Source: an uncultured Clostridia bacterium (lineage in GTDB: Bacteria > Bacillota > Clostridia > Christensenellales > Borkfalkiaceae). Taken from it: 64,000 nucleotides of DNA. Position numbers and translations under genes: made by a program. Positions 8,340 to 17,992 of the stretch are shown here, piece by piece. How positions within the stretch are numbered: the first letter of the stretch is position 1; the number at the start of each line of letters is the position of its first letter. The stretch covers positions 89,204-153,203 of the forward strand of contig CANQKF010000001.1 in NCBI GenBank assembly GCA_947624445.1, in the 5' to 3' direction. The notes under the pieces are model-generated. The model searched no databases. It was not told the DNA's origin and saw nothing but the letters and a program-made list of their open reading frames with translations.

Positions 8340-9327
8340 GGTCCCCTCCGAAGGCGCGGAGCATTCTGTTCATGACGCCCGCCATCACGCCGCCGCGCAC
8401 GCGCGGTTCGATCCCGATGAGCAGCGTCGCCGCGGTCTCCGCTCTGCGGAGAAGCGCATAGAGCCGCTGCGCCATCTCTTCGCCCGTGCCGCCGAGATCG
8501 AGCGCCGCCCGCCCGCCGAGCGCCGCGATCGCGCCGCTCTCGCACAGGATGCAGGGCGCGCCGCCCCGCGCTTTTTCGCGGTCGTAGATCGCGTTCGCCT
8601 CCTCCGCGCTGCGGCAAAACGCCGTCTCGCAGCGCGGCGAATAGTGTTTATACGCCATGCCCGGGCTCTTGGGCCTTTCGCCCTCTTTGCGGCGATAAAT
8701 GCCGCAATCGCCCGCGACGGAGGCGATCATCTCCCGCGTGACGAGCCCTTCGCGCAAAATTTGCGGGATCTCCCCCGTGCAGTCCAAAACGGTGCTCTCA
8801 ATGCCGCCCGAGCAGGCGCCGCCATCCAAAATGAGCGGGATCCTGCCGTGGAAATCGTCGTAGACGTGTTGGGCGGTGACGGGCGAGACGTGCTTGGAAA
8901 GGTTCGCGCTCGGCGCGGCGACGGGAAGATCGGCCGCCCGCAAAAACGCCTGCGCGACGGGCGACGACGGCACGCGGATCGCGAGCGTGTTGAGCCCGCA
9001 GGAGACGTATTTTGAGACTTTGCCCGTCGAGGGATAGACCATCGTGAGCGGCCCCGGCAAAAACGCCGCGCGGAGCGCCGCCGCATAGGGCGGTTCGCCG
9101 TCGATGAGCGGCGCGATGTCGTAGTCCCCGTGCACGTGCACGATGAGCGGATTATCGGCGGGGCGCCCTTTCAGGGCGAACACTTTGAGGACGGCTTCGT
9201 CGTCGAAGGCGTTGGCGCCCAGGCCGTACACCGTCTCCGTGTGGAAGGCGACGACCTCCCCCGCTTTGAGGAACGCCGCGGCTTCGTCGAACCGGCCGCG
9301 CGTCCGCCCGAGGATCCTGGTTTCCAT
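8329..9327 (-). CDS. ywlC: L-threonylcarbamoyladenylate synthase (Sua5/YwlC)
   Basis: GEVVAFHTETVYGLGANAF..KGRPADNPLIVHV..PGPLTMV..APSANLS; Sua5 C-terminal KSPGMAYKHYSP. Confidence 0.93.
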   Translation of the reverse strand: METRILGRTRGRFDEAAAFLKAGEVVAFHTETVYGLGANAFDDEAVLKVFALKGRPADNPLIVHVHGDYDIAPLIDGEPPYAAALRAAFLPGPLTMVYPSTGKVSKYVSCGLNTLAIRVPSSPVAQAFLRAADLPVAAPSANLSKHVSPVTAQHVYDDFHGRIPLILDGGACSGGIESTVLDCTGEIPQILREGLVTREMIASVAGDCGIYRRKEGERPKSPGMAYKHYSPRCETAFCRSAEEANAIYDREKARGGAPCILCESGAIAALGGRAALDLGGTGEEMAQRLYALLRRAETAATLLIGIEPRVRGGVMAGVMNRMLRAFGGDHET

Positions 9328-9329
9328 CG

Positions 9330-10763
9330 TCAGTCTCCGAAGTCGTCCATCGGGGGAAGATCTTCGTCGGCGGGCGCGGAGAGCCCCTTGCGGGAGTAGT
9401 TCGGCTCTTCGTCGGGACGGCCTTGGTCCTCGACGTCGATGAACTTGGTCGTCTCGCCGATGAAACGGAGCGGAATGCGCCCCAGAGAGCCGTTTCTGTG
9501 CTTGGCGATGACAATCTCCGCGGCGCCCTTGACGATGTTCCCCTTCGCGAGCTCCTCTTGCGTCGCGGTGACGTCGGGGCGGTTGATGAACATGACGATA
9601 TCCGCGTCCTGCTCGATCGCGCCCGATTCGCGGAGGTCGGAGAGCTGGGGCTCCTTCGTCTGGATGCGGCGGAGCTGGGAGAGCGCGATCACGGGCACAT
9701 CGAGTTCCTTTGCCATGATCTTGAGCGAACGCGTGATCGCGGCGATCTCCTGCGTGCGGTTGAAGTCGTTGCCCGAGCTCTTGGTCTCCCCGCCCATGAG
9801 CTGGATATAGTCGATCATGACGAGATCGAGCCCGCCCTGCGCGGCGGAGAGCCGCCTGCACTTGGAGAGCATCTCCGCGGGCGTGATGCTCGAGGAGTCG
9901 TCGATGAAGATCTTGCTCTGCTTGATCTTATCGCTCGCGATCCAGAGATTCTTCCACTCCCGCTGCACGAGCTTGCCCGAGAGCGCCTTCTCCATGCTCG
10001 CGTCGGCATGTGCGCACAGGAGGCGCTGCACGATCTCCGTGCGCGGCATTTCGAGGGAGAATACCGCCGCCGTCTTGCCCTTCACGAGGCAGGCGTACTC
10101 GACGATGTTCATCGCGAGCGACGTCTTTCCCATGCCGGGGCGGGCGGCGATGATCACGAGGCTCCCCTTTTGCAGGCCGTGCGTGATCTGGTCGAGGCGC
10201 GTAAAGCCCGTCTCCAACCCGCGGTAGGCGTTGGGATCCGCCTGGATCCCCTCGAATTTTTCGAGGACTTTCTGCACGACGCCGCCGTCGGAGAGCCCCT
10301 CGAGGGTGTTGCCGTCCTCCGACTTGGAGATATCGTAGACGAGCTTTTCCGCAAAGGCGATCGCCTCGCGCTCCTCGTAGCCCTTCTGGCAGTTCTCGAC
10401 GATATCGCGGGAGGCGCGGATGAGCGCGCGGTTGACGCTGTCCCTGCGCACGATCGCAAGATATTGCTTGTAATTCGCCGCGGAAGGCGTGTTTTCGGCG
10501 AGCTCGGTGACGGCTTGCAGGCCGCCCGCCCGCTCCAGCGTGCCGTCGCGGTCGAGCTGGTCGGTGAGCGTGACGACGTCCACCGTCCTGTGCGCCGCGA
10601 AGATCTTCTTCATCGCGACGAGCATGAGGCGGTGCGCTTCCTGGTAGAAATCCTCCTCGCGGAGGCTCTCGAGAATGTCCGTCTGGACGCCCTCATCGAG
10701 GATGAGGCACCCCAAAAGTGCGGATTCGGCGTCGAGATTGTGCGGCATCTGATTGTTCGGCAT
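9330..10763 (-). CDS. dnaB: replicative DNA helicase DnaB
   Basis: MPHNLDAESALLGCLIL..IIAARPGMGKTSLAMNI..LVMIDYIQLM..LSQLRR. Confidence 0.97.
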   Translation of the reverse strand: MPNNQMPHNLDAESALLGCLILDEGVQTDILESLREEDFYQEAHRLMLVAMKKIFAAHRTVDVVTLTDQLDRDGTLERAGGLQAVTELAENTPSAANYKQYLAIVRRDSVNRALIRASRDIVENCQKGYEEREAIAFAEKLVYDISKSEDGNTLEGLSDGGVVQKVLEKFEGIQADPNAYRGLETGFTRLDQITHGLQKGSLVIIAARPGMGKTSLAMNIVEYACLVKGKTAAVFSLEMPRTEIVQRLLCAHADASMEKALSGKLVQREWKNLWIASDKIKQSKIFIDDSSSITPAEMLSKCRRLSAAQGGLDLVMIDYIQLMGGETKSSGNDFNRTQEIAAITRSLKIMAKELDVPVIALSQLRRIQTKEPQLSDLRESGAIEQDADIVMFINRPDVTATQEELAKGNIVKGAAEIVIAKHRNGSLGRIPLRFIGETTKFIDVEDQGRPDEEPNYSRKGLSAPADEDLPPMDDFGD

Positions 10764-10780
10764 AATATTTTTTCCTTGGC

Positions 10781-12553
10781 TTACTTGCCGAGCGCTTCGA
10801 ATGCATCGAGCGCGGCCTCGAATTCGTGCATTGCGGCCTCGAAGGGCGTCTTTTGGGTGAGATCGGCGCCCGCGAGTTTGAGCAGAGAGACGGGATCCGT
10901 GGAACTCCCGCCCTTTAAGAAGTTTTTATACTGTTCCACGGCGGGCGCGCCCTCCTTCATGATGCGGTCCACGATGCAGAGCGCCGCCGTGATGCCCGTC
11001 GCGTATTTGTAGACGTAGAACGAGGTATAGAAGTGCGGGATGCGCGCCCATTCGATGGCGATGTTGTCGTCGTGGACGATCGCGGGGCCGTAGTATGCCG
11101 CGTTGAGCTCCCTGTAAAGTTCGGAGAGATTGTCCTTGTTGAGCGGCTCTCCCGCCTCCGCCATCGCATGCGCCTTCTCCTCGAATTCCGCGAATTGGGT
11201 CTGGCGGAAGAGCGTCGTGCGGATCATGTCCATGAAGTAGTTGAGCAGATACTTTTTGAGCTTCTCGTCCGTCGTCGTTTTCAGCAGATATTTGAGCAGA
11301 AGCACCTCATTGACCGTGCTCGCGACCTCGGCGACGAAGATCTTATAGTCCGCCTTGGCGCGCGGCTGGTTGGCGTTGGAATAGTAGGTGTGCAGGGAAT
11401 GCCCCATCTCGTGCGCGATCGTGAATACGTCGTGCGTGGTCTTTTGGTAGTTCAGGAGCACGAACGGATGCATCCCGTAGATACCGCTCGAATAGGCGCC
11501 GCTGCGCTTACCCTCGTTCTCGCAGACGTCGATCCAGCCCTCGTCGCGCCCCTTCTTGAAGAGCCCGAGGTACTCTTCGCCGAGCGGCGCGAGCCCCTTG
11601 AGGCAGAGGTCGTAGGCCTCCTCGTAGGAGAGCTTGAGCTCGGCGTCCTCGACGAGCGAGGGATAGATATCGTACATATATTGGGTCTCGTAGCCCATGA
11701 CCTGTTTGCGGAGCGCGATATAGCGGTGCATGAGGGGCGCCGCCGCGTGCACGCAGTCCACGAGATTGCGGTAGACGGAGACGTCGACGTCCTCTTCGAA
11801 CAACGCCATTTGCAGGCAGGAATCGTAGCCGCGGGTCTTGCAATAGAAGATATCCTTCTGCACGTTGCCGAAGTAGGTCGTCGCGATGGTGCCGAGCAGT
11901 TTGCGGTATGCGCCGTAGTAGAGTTCGTATGCCTCCTTGCGCTTCTCTCTCTCTTTTCCGCTCATGATGACGGAATACAGCCCGTGCGAGAGCTTGACCT
12001 TTTCCCCCTGATATTCGATCTCGGGGAAGTCCGTTTCGGCGTTGTCAATCATCATAAAGACGAGACTTGCCGTCGTGAGCGGTTCGCTCGCCTGCGCCAG
12101 GATGACCTCCTCCCGCTCCGAGAGGGTATATTTCTTGCTCGCCTTGACGCGGGAAAGACGGTAGTCGTAGGCGCGGAAGCGGGGATCGGCGAGATAGCCG
12201 TCGAGCACTTCGTCGGGAAGGGCGGTGAGCTCGGGCGTGACGAACGCCGTCTCCGCGTCGATACGGGTGAAAAACGCGTATATTTTGGACATATACGAGC
12301 TATATTTCGTCACGCGGACGTCCTCATCCCGCTTCAGGTGCGCATAGAGATAGAGCCGCATCGCCTCCGCCGAGAGCGCTTCGTCCGCCGCAAAGAAGGC
12401 GAGCAGCCCCTCCGCCGTGCCCAGCGTGCCGCGGTATTGCGCGAACCCGAGCTTGCCTTCGAGGGCGGAGAACGCCGCCTCCCACGCCTCGTCCGACGGG
12501 AAAATATCCGTCACTTTCCATTTGTATTTTTCGGGAATTTCCGATCTTTGCAT
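10781..12553 (-). CDS. pepF: oligoendopeptidase F (M3)
   Basis: HEMGHSLHTYYS zinc motif; PepF-like architecture. Confidence 0.94.
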   Translation of the reverse strand: MQRSEIPEKYKWKVTDIFPSDEAWEAAFSALEGKLGFAQYRGTLGTAEGLLAFFAADEALSAEAMRLYLYAHLKRDEDVRVTKYSSYMSKIYAFFTRIDAETAFVTPELTALPDEVLDGYLADPRFRAYDYRLSRVKASKKYTLSEREEVILAQASEPLTTASLVFMMIDNAETDFPEIEYQGEKVKLSHGLYSVIMSGKEREKRKEAYELYYGAYRKLLGTIATTYFGNVQKDIFYCKTRGYDSCLQMALFEEDVDVSVYRNLVDCVHAAAPLMHRYIALRKQVMGYETQYMYDIYPSLVEDAELKLSYEEAYDLCLKGLAPLGEEYLGLFKKGRDEGWIDVCENEGKRSGAYSSGIYGMHPFVLLNYQKTTHDVFTIAHEMGHSLHTYYSNANQPRAKADYKIFVAEVASTVNEVLLLKYLLKTTTDEKLKKYLLNYFMDMIRTTLFRQTQFAEFEEKAHAMAEAGEPLNKDNLSELYRELNAAYYGPAIVHDDNIAIEWARIPHFYTSFYVYKYATGITAALCIVDRIMKEGAPAVEQYKNFLKGGSSTDPVSLLKLAGADLTQKTPFEAAMHEFEAALDAFEALGK

Positions 12554-12565
12554 CCTTTCTCCTCC

Positions 12566-13921
12566 TTAATTTTTGAAACTGTGGATGGGCGCAGGGATCA
12601 GCCCGCCCCTTCCGATGAACTTGCTTGCGTCGCCGCTATGTACGGGCAGGATAGGCGCCCGACCCAATAGCCCGCCGAATTCGACCGTCTCGCCGACCCC
12701 CTTCCCAGGCACGGGAATGACGCGCACCGCCGTCGTCTTGTTGTTGATCATGCCGATCGCGGCTTCGTCGGCGATCATGGCGGCGATCGTCGTCGCGGGG
12801 GTATCGCCCGGGATCGCGATCATATCCAATCCCACCGAGCAGACGGAAGTCATCGCCTCGAGCTTTTCGAGGGAGATCTTGCCGCTCTCGGCCGCCTCGA
12901 TCATGCCGATATCTTCCGAGACGGGGATGAACGCCCCCGAGAGCCCGCCGACGCGGGAGGACGCCATCACGCCCCCCTTCTTCACGGCGTCGTTGAGCAT
13001 GGCGAGGGCGGCCGTCGTGCCGTGGCAGCCGACGACGGAGAGCCCGAGCTCCTCGAGGATATGCGCCACGCTGTCGCCGCGGGCGGGCGTCGGCGCGAGC
13101 GAGAGATCGACGATGCCAAACCGCGCCCCCAGCCGCTCTGCCGCCTCACGGGCGATGAGCTGCCCCGCGCGGGTGATCTTGAACGCCGTGCGCTTGATGA
13201 CTTCGGCGGCGTCGGTGAGGTCGGCGTCGGGGCAGTAGGAGAGCGCGTGCTGCACGACGCCCGGGCCCGAAACGCCGACGTTGATGACCGTATCCGCCTC
13301 GCCGACGCCGTGGAACGCCCCCGCCATGAAGGGATTATCCTCCACCGCGTTGCAAAACACGACGAGCTTGGCGCAGCCGATTCCGCATGCGGCGCCCGTG
13401 CGCTCGGCCGTCTCTTTGATGAGCTCCCCCATCTTGCGGACGGCGTCGATATTGATGCCCGAGCGGGAAGAGCCGACATTGACGGAGGCGCAGAGCCGCT
13501 CCGTCCCCGCGAGGACCTCGGGGATCGTGGCGAGGAAGGCGGCTTCGTAGTCCGCCGTCCCCTTGTGCACGAGGGCGGAATAGCCGCCCAAAAAGTCGAT
13601 CCCGAGCGCGTGCGCCGCTCTGTCGAGCGCCTGCCCGACAAGCGCGCTCTCCTGCGGGAACGCCGCCGTCACGAGGGAGACGGGCGTCACCGAGACGCGC
13701 TTGTTGACGATGGGAATGCCGTATTCCCGCGAGAGCGCCAAGACGGTGGGCACGAGCCCCTCCGCCTGCCGCATGACGCGGTCGTAGACGGCACGCGCCG
13801 TCGCCTTCGCATCCGCGCGGATGCACGGAAGGAGCGAAACGCCCATCGTGACCGTGCGGATATCGAGATGTTCCTTTTCCACCATTTCGATGGTTTCCAG
13901 CACCTGGTTCTCGTTCAGCAT
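12566..13921 (-). CDS. PFL family protein (UPF0210/DUF711)
   Basis: [42 protein letters not shown]. Confidence 0.9.
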   Translation of the reverse strand: MLNENQVLETIEMVEKEHLDIRTVTMGVSLLPCIRADAKATARAVYDRVMRQAEGLVPTVLALSREYGIPIVNKRVSVTPVSLVTAAFPQESALVGQALDRAAHALGIDFLGGYSALVHKGTADYEAAFLATIPEVLAGTERLCASVNVGSSRSGINIDAVRKMGELIKETAERTGAACGIGCAKLVVFCNAVEDNPFMAGAFHGVGEADTVINVGVSGPGVVQHALSYCPDADLTDAAEVIKRTAFKITRAGQLIAREAAERLGARFGIVDLSLAPTPARGDSVAHILEELGLSVVGCHGTTAALAMLNDAVKKGGVMASSRVGGLSGAFIPVSEDIGMIEAAESGKISLEKLEAMTSVCSVGLDMIAIPGDTPATTIAAMIADEAAIGMINNKTTAVRVIPVPGKGVGETVEFGGLLGRAPILPVHSGDASKFIGRGGLIPAPIHSFKN

Positions 13922-13929
13922 CGTCCGCC

Positions 13930-14199
13930 TCAAATGGTGTGCATGGCGTCGAAGATCGCCGCGTGTTGCAGGCGGATGTTCATGCCGATCTCCCGCCCGA
14001 GCGAAGCGATCTTCTCGCAGAGTTCGGAAAAGGTCTCCCCTCCCTCCGCGATGTTCACCATCATGATCATCGCGAATTGGTCCCCCAAAATCGTTTGGGA
14101 GACGTCCTCGATGTTGGCGCCGTGTTCGGCGAGAAAGCCGCTCACGGAGGCGATGACGCCCTTCCGATCTGTTCCCGTGACTGTTACGACCGCGCGCAT
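13930..14199 (-). CDS. ACT domain protein (UPF0237)
   Basis: [38 protein letters not shown]..; adjacent to PFL gene. Confidence 0.9.
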   Translation of the reverse strand: MRAVVTVTGTDRKGVIASVSGFLAEHGANIEDVSQTILGDQFAMIMMVNIAEGGETFSELCEKIASLGREIGMNIRLQHAAIFDAMHTI

Positions 14200-14208
14200 A
14201 CCGCCTCC

Positions 14209-14724
14209 TCAATCCGCAAGCAATTCATATTCGATGAGCAGGTTCCCCTGCGAAATGATGCGCACCCACTGCCCCTTTTCGAAGGGCGGGAAATCCTTTT
14301 CCCCGTCCACGAAGATGCGGCGCTTCAAAACGTCGTCCCGCTTGATGTTGGAGACGAAGAATACGGCGACGTTGACGTCCACGCCGTCCTGCGTCACCCA
14401 ATCGTCGACCTCCTCGAAGGGCATCTCCGCGCTCTCTTTGAGCCCGACGGAGATATATTTGAGCATCTTGCAATAGCAGTTGGAGCGCTTGAATTTGATG
14501 CCCATGAAGAGAAAGCAGAAGATCACATAGAGGGACGGGATCACGCAGGCGATCGCCGTGACCCACCACCTGTCTCCGCTCTTATAGGGCAATTCCACGT
14601 AGAATACGATCGTGGCGATCAGCGCGGCGAGCATGACCGCCGTCACCGCAAAGAACACGGCGAGCAGTTTGCGCCGCTGGAGATAGGCATCCCAATAGTC
14701 CTCGTCCCGATAGAGTTTGACCAT
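14209..14724 (-). CDS. hypothetical protein with two N-terminal TM helices
   Basis: [41 protein letters not shown].. Confidence 0.7.
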   Translation of the reverse strand: MVKLYRDEDYWDAYLQRRKLLAVFFAVTAVMLAALIATIVFYVELPYKSGDRWWVTAIACVIPSLYVIFCFLFMGIKFKRSNCYCKMLKYISVGLKESAEMPFEEVDDWVTQDGVDVNVAVFFVSNIKRDDVLKRRIFVDGEKDFPPFEKGQWVRIISQGNLLIEYELLAD

Positions 14725-14735
14725 CTTTCCCCCGT

Positions 14736-15581
14736 TTACTCCGCGATGAAGAGCACGCCGAGCGTGTTCCTGCCGCAATGCCCCGTGATGACGGAGCCCG
14801 CGACCGTCTCGAGCACTTCGCGGAACGAGAACGTCGCGGCGACTTTCCGCTTGGCGAATTCCACGAGCTCGGGGTCCGCCGTGCTGTGCGTGATGAAGCA
14901 GCGGGCGCGGTCGTACTTCGGATATTTCTCCGCGAGCCCGTCGATGTACTTATCGATGCACTTCTGCATATTGCCGCGGTACTTTGTGGCGGCGATGAGC
15001 TGGCCGTCCTCCATCTCGATGAGCGGGTGGACTTTGAGGATGTTCGCGGCGTACATCGACATCCGCGAGCATCGCCCGCCCTTGTAGAGATAGTCGAGGC
15101 GGTCGGGAATGAAGGAAGTGTTGGTCTTATCCCGCAAAGCGTTCACGGTCTCGAAGATCTCCTCCGCGCTCTTGCCCTCTGCGGCAAGGTCCGAAGCCTT
15201 CATCACGAGCAATCCTTGCCCCGAGGAGAGCGCCTTGGTATCCACGACAAAGACTTTCCCGCCGAACTTCTTCGCCGCCTCGGCGGCATATTGGTAGGAG
15301 GACGAGGACTTTGCCGAGATATCGAAGTGGATGACCGTCTTGCCCTGCTCCACATAGCCGCGGAAGAATTCCTCGTATTCGCCGATGCTCGGCGCCGCCG
15401 TCTTGGGCAGCTCCCCCGTGCGCTCCACATAGGCAAAGATGTCCTTGGGCTCGATATCCACGCCGTCGCGGAAGGTGTCCTTCCCGAGTATCACGGAAAG
15501 CGGCATGATCCCCACGTTGCGCTGTACGCCGTATACGCCGAGATCGCAAGTGCTGTCTGCAGTAAGTTGAATGTAACTCAT
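14736..15581 (-). CDS. DegV family protein
   Basis: ITADSTCDLG..SIGEYEEFFRGYVEQG..VIHFDISAKSSSSYQYA..DTKALSSGQG. Confidence 0.93.
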   Translation of the reverse strand: MSYIQLTADSTCDLGVYGVQRNVGIMPLSVILGKDTFRDGVDIEPKDIFAYVERTGELPKTAAPSIGEYEEFFRGYVEQGKTVIHFDISAKSSSSYQYAAEAAKKFGGKVFVVDTKALSSGQGLLVMKASDLAAEGKSAEEIFETVNALRDKTNTSFIPDRLDYLYKGGRCSRMSMYAANILKVHPLIEMEDGQLIAATKYRGNMQKCIDKYIDGLAEKYPKYDRARCFITHSTADPELVEFAKRKVAATFSFREVLETVAGSVITGHCGRNTLGVLFIAE

Positions 15582-15608
15582 ATGATCCTCCGATCGGTTT
15601 TTCGAATT

Positions 15609-16313
15609 TTAAGCGAGATGGAACGCATAATACGCGTTGAGGCGGAAGCGTTCCCACGCGGAGATCAGGCGCTTGCATTTCAGCGCCCAGCCGGGCACGA
15701 CGCCGATAACGTCGTCGAGGTGCAGGCACTCCGTGCGCATGATGCGGGAATCGGCGCTGTTTGTGCGGTTATCGCCCATCACGAACATTTCGCCCTTGCC
15801 GAGCACATGCTCCTCGAAGTCCCCCGTGGAGGTCTCTTCGGGCAAATACGGCTCCTCGAGCGGAACGTAGCCGCTTCCGCGGTCCAGCCAGACGACGCCC
15901 TCTTCGCATTTGATGCGGTCGCCCTCCACGGCGATGATGCGCTTTATGATCGTCTCCCCTTTCCGTATGGAAGGGAAGCTCTCGTAGCCGTCGACGTTGA
16001 TGATGACGATGTCTCCCCGCCCCGCATCGGCGTAGCGGTCCGCATAGACGAAATCGCCGCCCGTGTAGTCGCCGCCCTCCTTCTCGCCGCCGTAGAGCGT
16101 ATCGTACATCGAGGGCCCCTTGATCTGCACGGCGAAATAGCGCGCGCTGAAATAGATCTGCCCCGCCGTGAACACCAGAATAAACGAGAGCAGAACGAGC
16201 AAAAAGCGCAAAAGACCTTCAAAAGTCCCCGATTCGGTCCCGAGAAAGTCCGGTCTGCGCCTGTGTGCCTTTCCCCGTTTCGGGGGAACGTTTGGATCAA
16301 AGCCAGAGTACAT
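15609..16313 (-). CDS. lepB: signal peptidase I
   Basis: KGPSMYDTL; IIKRIIAVEGD; FVMGDNRTNSADSR. Confidence 0.95.
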   Translation of the reverse strand: MYSGFDPNVPPKRGKAHRRRPDFLGTESGTFEGLLRFLLVLLSFILVFTAGQIYFSARYFAVQIKGPSMYDTLYGGEKEGGDYTGGDFVYADRYADAGRGDIVIINVDGYESFPSIRKGETIIKRIIAVEGDRIKCEEGVVWLDRGSGYVPLEEPYLPEETSTGDFEEHVLGKGEMFVMGDNRTNSADSRIMRTECLHLDDVIGVVPGWALKCKRLISAWERFRLNAYYAFHLA

Positions 16314-17982
16314 TGTTCACGAGCGCCTCTTCTTCGCTCTGAAAGACCACGGAGACGACGCCGCGGAAATCGCCGAGCGGCGCGCCCGTCTCCGATTTGA
16401 AATCGTTTGCCTCGAACAGGAAGCTCTTCCACTTCCCGCTCCCCTCCACTTCAACGTCGTCGAAGAACCCGCAGAGTTCCTCTTCGTCGCGGTAGAACAC
16501 GACGCGCAGGCGGGTCGTGCGCTTGGCGTAGGCGTCGAAGCGGAAACACGCCCCCTCCGTCGGCGCATAGCGGGGCTCGCCGACGCGGTAGGAGATGACG
16601 CCGTGGCAGACGTCGAACCCGCGGATCCCGCCGTAGCCCGCGGCGATGTTCACGCCCGAGGCGGCGCCCGACGAAAACACGTCCGCGACCGAATCTTTTT
16701 GGGTGCGGAGCAGGGAGATGCCGTAGAATCCGTCCGCCTCCTGAAAGACGACGCGGCTCCGCAGGCAGCTGTTCGCATATTGCTTTCCGACGCTGACTTC
16801 GCAGATCTTGGAAGTCACGGAAAAGTTGTTGGAATAGTTGGCAAAGACGTAGACGAGCGCCCGCGTACTGTTTTTGTAGAGCGAGAGCGGGATCGTCCCC
16901 ACGTTGTTGCTATCGAGCGCGTCGGCCTTGCCGAGGACGCGCGTCCAATCGCGGGATTTGAACCCCGAGACGTTTTCGGTGTAGAAGAACCCGTATTCCT
17001 TGACTTCCCCCGCGGGGTCGAACTTGCCGCGCACGACGAGGTTGCCCGCGCCGTCCTCCTCGACGGAGAGATCGATCGAATCGGACAAAAAGACGGAGCG
17101 GCCCTTGAGGAATTTCTCGAAAAACAGGTCGATATCGACGAGCGAATGCGTGCCGACGAGCCCGTTCCCGTGGGCGGAAAAGAGGATCGCCTTCTCCACG
17201 TCGCGGTTGATCTGGCGGAAGGTATCGAACACTCTGTCGTAGTTGTATTTTTTATCGTTGACGGCGGAGATGAGGAGCACCGGGCACTTCACATAGGGCG
17301 CATAGCTCTGCGAATCGAGCCCCGCGATGAAGCGGTGGCGCTCTTCGCTCAAGACGATCTTCTTGCCCTCGAACCTGCCGATGCCGCGGTATGCGAGCCA
17401 ACCCGCACCGCACACGGAGATCATGCAGGCGAGCGGCGCATAGGGCGCGATCTTGAAGAGCACTTCGCCCCCCGTGCGGAGCCCGATGGCGCCGATCTTG
17501 CGGACTTCCGCGCGCTTGGAGAGGTAGAGCGCCGCATAGCGCGCGACGCAAGCCCATTCGTACCAGCTCGTCTCCCGGGCGGTCTCGTCGCAGAATTCGG
17601 CGCGGCGGCCCGCCCGCACGAAGTTGGCATAGTCGATATCGGCGGGATAGCGCGTGAAGAGCGGAGAAGCGTCCGTTTCGCCGCAGTAATCCGCCATGAA
17701 CACGCCGTAGCCCGCCCGCACATAGCGGAGCGCGAGCGTCTCATCGAAGGGAAGCCCCGCTTCAAAGAGCAGAAGCACCACCGAAAAGCTCTCTTCGGTC
17801 TCGGGCATGAGGTAGCGGGCATAGATGCGCACGCGCCCCTCCTTCGTCTTGCGGCCGCCGAAGTAGAGATCCCGCGCAATGACGCCGTTCTCGCGCCGTT
17901 CTTCGACGATCTCCTCTTCGAAAGGAAGTTTCTCGTCGAAATCCTGCCATAGTGTGATCGGGGTCAATATCGAGTTTGCCAA
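16297..17982 (-). CDS. alpha/beta-hydrolase-fold protein with C-terminal beta-rich region; nucleophile apparently lost
   Basis: VVLLLFEAGLPFDE..AGYGVFMADYCG..GAIGLRTGGEVLFKIA..PVLLISAVNDKK..AHGNGLVGTHS. Confidence 0.75.
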   Translation of the reverse strand: MANSILTPITLWQDFDEKLPFEEEIVEERRENGVIARDLYFGGRKTKEGRVRIYARYLMPETEESFSVVLLLFEAGLPFDETLALRYVRAGYGVFMADYCGETDASPLFTRYPADIDYANFVRAGRRAEFCDETARETSWYEWACVARYAALYLSKRAEVRKIGAIGLRTGGEVLFKIAPYAPLACMISVCGAGWLAYRGIGRFEGKKIVLSEERHRFIAGLDSQSYAPYVKCPVLLISAVNDKKYNYDRVFDTFRQINRDVEKAILFSAHGNGLVGTHSLVDIDLFFEKFLKGRSVFLSDSIDLSVEEDGAGNLVVRGKFDPAGEVKEYGFFYTENVSGFKSRDWTRVLGKADALDSNNVGTIPLSLYKNSTRALVYVFANYSNNFSVTSKICEVSVGKQYANSCLRSRVVFQEADGFYGISLLRTQKDSVADVFSSGAASGVNIAAGYGGIRGFDVCHGVISYRVGEPRYAPTEGACFRFDAYAKRTTRLRVVFYRDEEELCGFFDDVEVEGSGKWKSFLFEANDFKSETGAPLGDFRGVVSVVFQSEEEALVNNVLWL

Positions 17983-17992
17983 ACCGTTTACC

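Noticed and set aside
9423-12670. Long plus-strand ORFs (529 and 545 aa)
   Set aside because: Antisense to dnaB and pepF.
12566-14212. 548-aa ORF as a single protein
   Set aside because: Upstream part is out-of-frame sequence over the ACT gene; the real PFL start is ATG at 13921.
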